Shown one piece after another: positions 7,529-14,191 of a stretch of 16,249 bases of DNA; position 1 is the stretch's first letter, and each line of letters begins with the position of its first letter. The stretch is from Chromatiales bacterium (GTDB lineage: Bacteria > Pseudomonadota > Gammaproteobacteria > UBA6429 > Thiohalophilaceae). Made by a program: the position numbers and the translations under genes. The DNA is taken from NCBI GenBank assembly GCA_027001895.1, contig JALTLP010000180.1, forward strand, positions 1-16,249, given 5' to 3'. The notes beneath the pieces were generated by a model. The model was given only the letters and a program-made list of their open reading frames with translations. It was not told the origin of the DNA and did no database searches.

Positions 7529-8083
7529 ATGGGACACCGTTTATCAAAAATATATACCCGCACAGGCGATAAAGGCACCACTGGGCTGGGTGACGGTACT
7601 CGCGTGGCTAAAGATCATCCTCGTGTAGAAGCATTTGGTAGCGTTGATGAATTAAACAGTGCTATTGGAACAGTACTCGCCTATAAAATTCCTGCTGCTG
7701 TTGAACAGGTACTTGGACAGGTACAACATCACCTGTTTGACCTTGGTGGTGAACTTTGTGTGCCGGGACATACTATTATTTCAGAAGACGAAGTTCAGTA
7801 CCTTGAAGATACGCTGGATAAATTCAATAAGGATCTACCTAAACTAAAAGATTTTATATTGCCATCCGGTGGCCTCGCAACCTCGCACTGCCATATGGCA
7901 AGAACAATTTGCCGCCGTGCAGAACGTCGCTGCTGGAGTTTTAATAATATTGATAGCAGTCTTAACGCACAGGCACTTGCCTACCTGAACAGGTTGTCTG
8001 ATTTACTGTTTGTAATCTGCCGGGTACTGGCGCGGCATGAAAACGGCAGTGAAGTTTTATGGCAACCGAAACAGAAAAAATAA
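7529..8083 (+). CDS. pduO: PduO-type ATP:cob(I)alamin adenosyltransferase
   Basis: Cytoplasmic enzyme that transfers the adenosyl group of ATP to cob(I)alamin, making coenzyme B12. The 184 residues show the PduO/MMAB family signatures: the ATP-binding start IYTRTGDKGTTGLGDGTR at 8-25, GSVDELNSAIG at 37-47, RTICRRAER at 125-133 and LNRLSDLLFVICR at 153-165. This is different from the CobA/BtuR fold, which also makes this cofactor. The start follows the tonB stop by one base and has a strong AGAGGAAGG site just before it, so translation is coupled. Its place behind btuB and tonB under a B12 riboswitch means import and activation of scavenged corrinoid are controlled together. No cobalamin biosynthesis gene is in the window. 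Confidence 0.95.
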   Translation: MGHRLSKIYTRTGDKGTTGLGDGTRVAKDHPRVEAFGSVDELNSAIGTVLAYKIPAAVEQVLGQVQHHLFDLGGELCVPGHTIISEDEVQYLEDTLDKFNKDLPKLKDFILPSGGLATSHCHMARTICRRAERRCWSFNNIDSSLNAQALAYLNRLSDLLFVICRVLARHENGSEVLWQPKQKK

Positions 8084-8352
8084 AGAGGATGGCTGGATTT
8101 TATTTTTTAAAACTGCAGAGGTGGTTAAAATATTTTAAACCGCCAGGACGCAGAGGACGCAAGGGAAGTTGTTTTTCAAAACAATTAAATGAGTCGTTGC
8201 GAGCCACGCAGTGGCGCGGCAATCTTTATTTACTTAAAAAAATACGCCGTGTCGCTGTGGTTAATTCTTTCTATTACCAGTAAGAAAAAAAACCCTCCCC
8301 CTCGGCAACTGCTCCATGCGTTGCCCTACCTCCTGCATCCCTGCAGTCGTAA

Positions 8353-8375
8353 CCCCCTCCCGTAAAGGGAGGGGG
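8353..8375. repeat. GC-rich hairpin 1
   Basis: CCCCCTCCC at 8353-8361 and GGGAGGGGG at 8367-8375 form a perfect 9-bp stem around loop GTAAA. No T-run follows on either strand, so an ordinary intrinsic terminator is unlikely. Confidence 0.85.
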
Positions 8376-8391
8376 AAATTAAAAACAGCTT

Positions 8392-8414
8392 CCCTCCCCC
8401 AATTCGGGGGAGGG
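8392..8414. repeat. GC-rich hairpin 2
   Basis: CCCTCCCCC at 8392-8400 and GGGGGAGGG at 8406-8414 form a perfect 9-bp stem around loop AATTC, 16 bases after hairpin 1. Further CCCTCCCC (8293-8300) and GGGAGGGG (8418-8425) runs flank the pair and allow other pairings. Confidence 0.85.
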
Positions 8415-8629
8415 TTAGGGAGGGGGAAACAGCGGATTATTTTTAAACCGCAGAGAGCGCAGAGAACGCTAGGAAAAGTATTTTTTAAGAACCTAAATTG
8501 ACACGCCGTGCCCGCTGTGTCGCTGTGATTTTTCTCATTCAAATTATTCCTTTCTTCGTGCTCTTTGTGTTCTTCGTGGTTTGCTCATTTTCTATTTTCG
8601 CCGTATCGCATGAGGTTAACGACTTAAAC

Positions 8630-9361
8630 TTAAGGATCGATACAACCCTGCGGTTCCGGCAACCCTGCAATACGCGAGCCCTGTCTTGCTGGCCCGTCAG
8701 GAAAAAGCGTATACAACTCGTCCTCGCTATAATGACGATCAGTGTATCTTGTAAGATGTTTTTTCAGTAAATTCACCATGGGCGTAATGCCGTATTGAAA
8801 ATAAAACTTTCTTAAAAACCTTAATACTTCCCAATGATCATCGGTTAGCTGAATGCCTTCCTTGTCTGCCAATACGTTTGCCATTTCCTCTGTCCATTCT
8901 GATGGGTCAACCAGGTTACCATTAGGGTATACCCGATAATTTTGTCCATTAAATTCAAACTCGCTAACATAATGTTTAACATCGGCAGGTTTCGAGGCTA
9001 TTTTAATTTTTGAAACAGGTTCTATTTCGGCATCGAGCATGGCTTGTGGTAAACCCGCAATCCGCAAGCCCTGGTGCATCACTCCACCCGGAAACAGGCT
9101 TATTAAATAATCATCATTCGCCTTTAATTCACTCAGCATTTCTGCAATATCTTTTTTTAATAATTTTCGAATAGGTGCAATATTATATTGTTCATAGTAG
9201 TCCCGCATAATTCGAATAATTTCAAAGTGCGCATCACGTAATTTCAGGCCTTCTTTTTCTGCCAGGGCGATGGCGACATCAGGACTCCAGTCGGCAAGAT
9301 TCTGTAATTGTCCATTGTCACTCAACGGAAAGTCTGCACCGTTAACAACCAGATTTTGCAT
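8630..9361 (-). CDS. Tandem DsrC/TusE-like protein with one cysteine
   Basis: DsrC/TusE proteins are small sulfur carriers that hold sulfur on a C-terminal cysteine and pass it on, in dissimilatory sulfur metabolism or tRNA thiolation. This 243-residue protein is twice the usual length of about 105-110. Domain 1 covers about 1-105 (ADWSP 23-27, YYEQYNIAPIRKLLKK, LFPGG 89-93, RIAGLP 100-105). Domain 2 covers about 134-243 (FNGQNY 137-142, EWTEE 155-159, LFPDGPARQG, RIAGLP, then PQGCIDP). The only cysteine is C240, at the conserved C-terminal position. The second DsrC cysteine is S229 in domain 2 and L99 in domain 1, and domain 1 has D110 at the terminal cysteine position. So domain 2 is TusE-like and domain 1 lacks the cysteines. 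The ATG at 9361 is preferred because AGAGGTG precedes it; a GTG at 9370 overlaps that site. Confidence 0.88.
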   Translation of the reverse strand: MQNLVVNGADFPLSDNGQLQNLADWSPDVAIALAEKEGLKLRDAHFEIIRIMRDYYEQYNIAPIRKLLKKDIAEMLSELKANDDYLISLFPGGVMHQGLRIAGLPQAMLDAEIEPVSKIKIASKPADVKHYVSEFEFNGQNYRVYPNGNLVDPSEWTEEMANVLADKEGIQLTDDHWEVLRFLRKFYFQYGITPMVNLLKKHLTRYTDRHYSEDELYTLFPDGPARQGSRIAGLPEPQGCIDP

Positions 9362-9571
9362 AACATTCACCTCTTCAATATTTATTATGTCTTTGCTGTA
9401 TCGGTTATTTCGACAATAGCTTTAGAAAGCATATTGTCTTCAACATATTGTTTTTACTAAACATTCCCGCTTTTAAATATCTGGTTTCGTTAATATTTCA
9501 CATTTTGTTTAGGGAGTGCTTCATTTTTTTTTCGGTAACCGGACCGTACCATAGCGTTATTAACCAATGGG

Positions 9572-10141
9572 ATGATTACAATGAGAACGTTACATAAGAA
9601 CAACCCGACACCCTTTGCCAGCCCGCTGTCACGCACTATTCCTAAAGCTTCATGCAATACTGGCTTGGTAAAGAAAAATAAGCTAAAGAACCATAATGGT
9701 GATCTTTATAAAATTGAAATTAATCTTGAAGCAATACACTACACTGGAAATGATTATGGTTACGGATGGACATTTGTTATTTCAACCATGCAACGCCACT
9801 GGTTAAGCAGCAATATTCAGTTACTTCGTGGTAAAAAATCACTGGTAAATAAAATTATTTATCAGGACGATACTGAAATAGAATTTAACTCACTGCAACA
9901 CCTTCCGATTGTGATTTTTGGACAGCATAACAACGGCAACCGTGTAGAAACCACCTTGCGGTTAACGCCAAATTCTTTCAAGAAAAATGCCACCCCGAAA
10001 AGTATATATACGGAAATTAAACCGGGCAATTTTGGATTTAAATTTCACGAACTGCATACGGTAACGCAGGATGATGCACAATTTATGTTTGTATTACAGT
10101 TTGATATAACCCCGGAGAGTCCGGCGGGTCTTTGTAATTAG
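9572..10141 (+). CDS. Hypothetical protein, family not recognised
   Basis: I do not recognise this 189-residue protein. It has no signal peptide, no membrane segment and a single cysteine in the N-terminal part plus one near the C-terminus (GLCN). Residues 1-40 are polar and basic and likely disordered. From about residue 42 it alternates polar and hydrophobic residues (YKIEINLEAIHYTG, GWTFVISTM, FMFVLQFDI), suggesting a beta-rich domain. It is divergent from the tandem DsrC-like gene, with 210 bases between the two start codons, and ends at a strong bidirectional terminator. Base usage resembles the neighbours, and the frame is intact, so I consider it real. The start is uncertain: ATG at 9572, or ATG at 9581 with GGGATG upstream. 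A link to sulfur metabolism would rest on proximity alone. Confidence 0.7.
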   Translation: MITMRTLHKNNPTPFASPLSRTIPKASCNTGLVKKNKLKNHNGDLYKIEINLEAIHYTGNDYGYGWTFVISTMQRHWLSSNIQLLRGKKSLVNKIIYQDDTEIEFNSLQHLPIVIFGQHNNGNRVETTLRLTPNSFKKNATPKSIYTEIKPGNFGFKFHELHTVTQDDAQFMFVLQFDITPESPAGLCN

Positions 10142-10146
10142 CAAAA

Positions 10147-10176
10147 GTAAAAAGCCTGTGATTACAGGCTTTTTAC
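10147..10176. terminator. Bidirectional intrinsic terminator overlapping the cheW-like stop
   Basis: GTAAAAAGCCTGT (10147-10159) and ACAGGCTTTTTAC (10164-10176) form a perfect 13-bp stem with loop GATT. It carries T-runs usable on both strands, so it can end the unknown gene on the plus strand and the CheW/CZB gene on the minus strand. The last codons and the stop (10162-10164) of the latter lie inside it. Confidence 0.9.
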
Positions 10177-11019
10177 ATTATTAAGCAGGTTGGTTGTATC
10201 CAGCAGTAAACAACTGCTCCTGTTGTCCTGGCTTCCCAGATACCCCTTGAATATACCTTCCATTTCCAGAACAGAATCAAGTCCTATTCTGTCCAGACCT
10301 CGCAGATCTGATTTATCAAAGTTCATTACTTCATGGATTTCATCTATCTGTAATGCAACCAGGGGTTTAACACCATCGTTAGTAATATTAATAACCACGG
10401 TATGTAAGGATTCTTCAATCTGACTACGTGCGTGGCTAAAATGTTTTCTCAGGTGGTTGAGTGTTGTTATCTTGGCGATATGAAGCTTGTCCAGTGCTTC
10501 TTCCAGCTCACCTTTGTCACGCAAATCAAGTAACGTATCAGCCAGCGCATGAATTTCTTTATGTGGTGCATCAAAGTTTTTCATTATTTCAGACAGCATT
10601 TCATCGCGCGTCTGGAACTTGTCATACCATTTACCAAAGGCACACATGTGCGGGTCGCGTGCTTTTTCAAAAGGTACATTATCTTTTAAAGAGACTTCCA
10701 GCGCATTAATCCAGTCCACATGATCCTGTTCCCTGGCGTTTAGCAAATCAACAAGTCCTGTTTTTATCTGCCGAGTCGAAGGAATATTAAGCATTTCCGC
10801 AAAATTATAAACAGCAACAGGTACATCCATATAATCGATCACCCCCATCAAGCCTCTCGACTTAACCGGTGGTTGTAACAACTTATCCATGTCCTGGGTA
10901 ACAGATAAAATATTATCAATATCAATGGCAAACAGTTCATCACCAACCCAAAAAGTAAAAACGGTTAAGATTTCGCTTTCAAGATCGATATTTGCGTGAT
11001 TACTTGCGGCTATGCTCAT
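10162..11019 (-). CDS. CheW-like coupling protein with an inserted CZB zinc-binding domain
   Basis: CheW proteins couple chemoreceptors to the kinase CheA; CZB domains bind zinc and sense zinc or oxidants such as hypochlorite. In this 285-residue protein residues about 16-80 look like the first half of a CheW fold (ILTVFTFWVGDELFAIDID, RGLMGVIDYMDVPVAVYNF). Residues about 88-200 look like a CZB domain, with H100 in DHVDW, C126 in the MCAFGKWYDKF block, H153 and H157 in APHKEIH, and a final helix with LRKHFSHAR. Residues about 205-283 return to CheW (HTVVINI, KPLVALQIDEIHEVM, GIFKGYL, LLLDTTNLL). The CZB domain therefore seems inserted into CheW rather than appended. No other chemotaxis gene is near. 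The ATG at 11019 has only a weak Shine-Dalgarno. A regulatory role for zinc is inferred. Confidence 0.85.
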   Translation of the reverse strand: MSIAASNHANIDLESEILTVFTFWVGDELFAIDIDNILSVTQDMDKLLQPPVKSRGLMGVIDYMDVPVAVYNFAEMLNIPSTRQIKTGLVDLLNAREQDHVDWINALEVSLKDNVPFEKARDPHMCAFGKWYDKFQTRDEMLSEIMKNFDAPHKEIHALADTLLDLRDKGELEEALDKLHIAKITTLNHLRKHFSHARSQIEESLHTVVINITNDGVKPLVALQIDEIHEVMNFDKSDLRGLDRIGLDSVLEMEGIFKGYLGSQDNRSSCLLLDTTNLLNNVKSL

Positions 11020-11104
11020 GATATTGGCTTCACTATTATTAATTTGTTTACCAAAATAGCGGCAAAGCAGGCTAAATCTTTAGTGAAAATGCGGTTTCTG
11101 GCAC

Positions 11105-11132
11105 AAAAAAAGGGAGCCAAACGGCTCCCTTT
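11105..11132 (-). terminator. Intrinsic terminator of the pyrophosphatase gene
   Basis: Read on the minus strand, AAAGGGAGCC, loop GTTT, GGCTCCCTTT form a 10-bp stem ending in a run of seven T. It begins about 20 bases after the stop of the pyrophosphatase gene, separating it from the CheW/CZB gene downstream. Confidence 0.92.
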
Positions 11133-11151
11133 GTCGCTATTAAAATAGCTT

Positions 11152-13182
11152 TTACAACAGCGGCACCAGTAACAATGCAACGATATTCATGATTTTAATC
11201 AATGGGTTAATCGCCGGCCCCGCTGTATCCTTGTAGGGGTCGCCAACTGTATCGCCGGTTACCGCGGCTTTATGGGCATCCGAACCCTTGCCACCATAAT
11301 TACCATCTTCGATGTACTTCTTGGCATTATCCCAGGCACCACCCCCTGTTGTCATGGAAATAGCCACGAACAGTCCAGTTACGATAGTACCAATTAATAC
11401 CCCGCCCAGAGCCTGCGCACCGAGGGTTAAACCCACAATAACCGGTACGGCAACGGGCAGAAGCGATGGTAAAATCATCTCTTTAATCGCAGCTAAGGTA
11501 AGCATGTCCACCGCTTTGGAATAATCCGGCTTCTGGCTATAGTCCATAATCCCCGGCATTTCCTTAAACTGGCGGCGCACTTCAATCACCACCGAACCGG
11601 CTGCACGACCCACCGCTTCCATTGCCATGGCACCGAACAGGTAAGGAATTAAACCACCAATAAACAGACCAATAATCACGTAGTGATTCGACAGGTCAAA
11701 GCTTATCGCCGCACCGCCCTGGCCTGCCAGGGTATGGGTGTAATCTGCAAACAGGACTAATGTTGCCAGCCCGGCTGAACCAATTGCATAACCTTTGGTA
11801 ACCGCCTTGGTGGTATTACCCACGGCATCAAGAGCATCGGTACGATCACGAATGTCTTCTGGTAAGTCCGACATTTCGGCCAGACCACCGGCGTTATCTG
11901 TAATAGGGCCGTAGGCATCAAGTGCCACAATAATACCCGTCATTGACAGCATTGCCGTTGCGGCAATCGCAATACCATACAGGCCAGCATAATGATAAGC
12001 ACCGTAAATAGAGGCACAAACAGCTAATACTGGCAAAGCAGTGGATTTCATCGAAACCCCCAAGCCAGCAATAACGTTGGTACCGTCACCCGTGGTTGAA
12101 GCTTCTGCAATATGACGTACCGGGCCATACTCAGTGGCCGTGTAATATTCTGTAATGACAATCATTGCAACGGTTAAGGCCAGACCAATTAACGCACAGG
12201 CGTATAACGCACCGGAGACTGAACCTTCAACACCCGGCAAGCTTGCACCGCCCATCATCTTGTCGGTAACAAAGTAAAAGGCAATAGCAGAGAGAACCGC
12301 AGCAATACCGGTTGCCCGATACAGTGCGTTCATAATTTTGCCACCTTCTTTTACCGATACAAACCAGGTACCCACAATAGAGGTTAAAATAGAAACCCCA
12401 CCTAACACCAGCGGGTACATAACAGCAAGGTCACCGGCATCTTTTAATACCAGCCCACCTAATATCATGGTAGCAATAATCGTTACCGCGTAAGTTTCAA
12501 ACAAGTCCGCGGCCATACCGGCACAGTCACCTACGTTATCACCCACATTATCAGCAATAACAGCCGGGTTACGTGGGTCATCTTCCGGAATACCGGCTTC
12601 AACCTTACCCACAATGTCCGCACCCACATCGGCACCCTTGGTAAAAATACCACCGCCTAAACGAGCAAAAATAGAAATTAACGAACCACCAAAGGCCAGA
12701 CCAATCATTGGATGCAATGGGTCTTCAACACCTTGTGATAACAAAATAGCGTAATAACCTGACACACCCAGCAAACCCAGCCCAACAACCAGCATGCCAG
12801 TGATCGCACCACCTTTAAAAGCAACACTTAAAGCCGGATTAATACCCTGTTTAGCCGCTTCGGCAGTACGTGAATTTGAGCGCACCGAAACATGCATACC
12901 AATATAACCGGCTGCACCGGAGAATAGCGCACCAATCGCAAAACCAATGGCGGTGTACCAGTCCAGAAAAACCCCGATAGCAACAAACAAAACCGCGCCC
13001 ACTATACCAATGGCGGTGTATTGTCGTGCTAAATAAGCAATCGCACCTTCCTGGATTGCCAGGGCAATGCGTTTCATTTCATCACTACCCTGCGGTAGTT
13101 TCATAATAGATGCTATTGATGCCGCGCCAAATAAAATAGCAACACCCGCACATCCGAGGGCAAAGAGTAAGCCATCTGACAT
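11152..13182 (-). CDS. hppA: Membrane-bound proton-pumping inorganic pyrophosphatase, K+-independent type
   Basis: Integral membrane enzyme that couples hydrolysis of pyrophosphate to proton transport out of the cytoplasm (or the reverse). The 676 residues form about 16 membrane segments. Family motifs include DVGADIVGKVEAGIPEDDPR from residue 185, ADNVGDNVGDCAGMAADLFE at 210-229, DAYGPITDNAGG at 422-433 and GDTVGDPYKDTAGPAINP at 643-660. Residue K459 in GNTTKAVTKG is the lysine that marks K+-independent pumps; K+-dependent ones have alanine there. The start is firm: GGAGG lies about 8 bases before the ATG. The gene is monocistronic, with its own terminator, and is divergent from the dehydrogenase-like gene. 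It conserves energy from the pyrophosphate made in biosynthesis and is common in sulfur-oxidising and symbiotic gammaproteobacteria. Confidence 0.97.
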   Translation of the reverse strand: MSDGLLFALGCAGVAILFGAASIASIMKLPQGSDEMKRIALAIQEGAIAYLARQYTAIGIVGAVLFVAIGVFLDWYTAIGFAIGALFSGAAGYIGMHVSVRSNSRTAEAAKQGINPALSVAFKGGAITGMLVVGLGLLGVSGYYAILLSQGVEDPLHPMIGLAFGGSLISIFARLGGGIFTKGADVGADIVGKVEAGIPEDDPRNPAVIADNVGDNVGDCAGMAADLFETYAVTIIATMILGGLVLKDAGDLAVMYPLVLGGVSILTSIVGTWFVSVKEGGKIMNALYRATGIAAVLSAIAFYFVTDKMMGGASLPGVEGSVSGALYACALIGLALTVAMIVITEYYTATEYGPVRHIAEASTTGDGTNVIAGLGVSMKSTALPVLAVCASIYGAYHYAGLYGIAIAATAMLSMTGIIVALDAYGPITDNAGGLAEMSDLPEDIRDRTDALDAVGNTTKAVTKGYAIGSAGLATLVLFADYTHTLAGQGGAAISFDLSNHYVIIGLFIGGLIPYLFGAMAMEAVGRAAGSVVIEVRRQFKEMPGIMDYSQKPDYSKAVDMLTLAAIKEMILPSLLPVAVPVIVGLTLGAQALGGVLIGTIVTGLFVAISMTTGGGAWDNAKKYIEDGNYGGKGSDAHKAAVTGDTVGDPYKDTAGPAINPLIKIMNIVALLLVPLL

Positions 13183-13288
13183 GATTAATTCCTCCGTTGA
13201 AAGACTGTTTGATTTATAATAATTGTTGGACTGATGCTATACCTTTTATAAGGGTAGGGGTATCGTCTCTTTTTATTGCGCCATGACT

Positions 13289-13317
13289 TTGATTAATAAA
13301 GCATGTAAGAATATACA
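13289..13317 (+). promoter_or_regulatory. Possible promoter of the dehydrogenase-like gene and purU
   Basis: TTGATT at 13289-13294 and TATACA at 13312-13317 are separated by 17 bases, a fair sigma-70 pair about 80 bases before the GTG start. Called by eye in AT-rich DNA, so it may be chance. Confidence 0.35.
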
Positions 13318-13396
13318 AATACCGCAGTAAAATTGTTATAAAATCAGGCAAAATGCTTATTAATTAACCAAAAAGAGTTTTATAAGGAAACAGTCA

Positions 13397-14179
13397 GTGA
13401 AACAACCTATTGTCGTTATTGGGCTTGGAGAAATGGGCAGTGTGTTTGCACGAGGCTTACTTCGGTTGGGTCACCCGTTATATCCAGTGACTCGTGACAC
13501 CGTTATTACGAAAGCTGCAACTGAAATACCCGAACCGTTACTGGTGCTGGTATCGGTGGCAGAAAATGATTTGCACCCAGTACTGGAACAAATACCCACA
13601 CAATGGCAAGACCGTCTTGTACTCTTACAAAATGAACTACTGCCTCGCGACTGGCTGAAACACGAGGGCTTAAAGCAAACACCGCCCACGGTTATTTCTG
13701 TCTGGTTTGAAAAGAAAAAAGGTCAGGACTCTAAAGTGCTGATTCCCTCCCCCATCTTTGGCCCACATGCGCAAACCATTCACGATGCACTGGCCACACT
13801 GGATATACCCGTGCGTATTTTAAACAATGCCGAACAAATGGAACTGGAACTGGTGATTAAAAATGTTTACATACTCACTACCAACATTGCCGGGCTGGCA
13901 CTGGATGCCGGAGCAACCGTTGACACCCTTTGGCAACAACAGCAGCCGCTTGCTAAAAATGTTGCCAATGATGTAATTGATATACAGGAACATTTAACTG
14001 GCAAAACATTTGATCGTGATGCTTTAATAAAAGGAATGGTCGAAGCGATGGAAGGTGACCCGCAACATAAATGCATGGGCCGCTCTGCACCGGCACGTCT
14101 GGAACGCGCCCTGAACATTGCAAAACAGGCGAAACTTGAAGTTAAACACCTGCTACAGATTAAAAACAGCTTAAATTAA
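13397..14179 (+). CDS. NAD(P)-binding dehydrogenase-like protein (ketopantoate reductase / 6-phosphogluconate dehydrogenase fold)
   Basis: A 260-residue cytoplasmic protein with a Rossmann nucleotide-binding start, VVIGLGEMGSVFARGLLRLG (GxGxxG at about 9-14). A strand TRDT at the end of the second beta-strand follows, and there is a helical C-terminal half in which LELVIKNVYILTTNIAGLAL resembles the 6-phosphogluconate dehydrogenase-like C-terminal domain. The substrate is unknown: the family includes ketopantoate reductase (about 300 residues), but this one is shorter and I cannot confirm its catalytic lysine. The start is GTG at 13397, with AAGGA 8 bases upstream. purU follows after 12 bases, so the two are probably cotranscribed, which may point to one-carbon or pantothenate-related metabolism; that is inference. 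It is divergent from the pyrophosphatase gene. Confidence 0.75.
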   Translation: MKQPIVVIGLGEMGSVFARGLLRLGHPLYPVTRDTVITKAATEIPEPLLVLVSVAENDLHPVLEQIPTQWQDRLVLLQNELLPRDWLKHEGLKQTPPTVISVWFEKKKGQDSKVLIPSPIFGPHAQTIHDALATLDIPVRILNNAEQMELELVIKNVYILTTNIAGLALDAGATVDTLWQQQQPLAKNVANDVIDIQEHLTGKTFDRDALIKGMVEAMEGDPQHKCMGRSAPARLERALNIAKQAKLEVKHLLQIKNSLN

Positions 14180-14191
14180 TTCAGGTTACTA

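Larger units (their letters stand above)
8084..8629. repeat. Gene-free interval filled with dispersed-type repeats
   Basis: I see no convincing gene between the adenosyltransferase and the DsrC-like gene. The interval holds at least five degenerate copies of an AACCGCAGAG-GACGC-type unit in both orientations (about 8136-8169, 8244-8262 inverted, 8443-8479, 8501-8528 inverted, 8550-8585 inverted). It also holds a TTGCGAGCCACGCAGTGGCG segment at 8198-8217 and two GC-rich hairpins listed separately. An imperfect inverted repeat (GGTGGTT 8120-8126 with AACCGCC 8138-8144) just behind the adenosyltransferase gene could end its transcript, though no T-run follows. Such units occur scattered in many proteobacterial genomes; the copy number here cannot be known from one window. 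Confidence 0.7.

Noticed and set aside
8059..8542. Open frames on both strands in the repeat patch
   Set aside because: They run across hairpins and repeats, and their translations are low-complexity and unlike any protein I know.
8132..8585. CRISPR array
   Set aside because: Units are degenerate, in both orientations and irregularly spaced; there are no uniform repeats or spacers and no cas genes.
9362..9370. GTG start at 9370 for the DsrC-like gene
   Set aside because: It overlaps the AGAGGTG site that fits the ATG at 9361.
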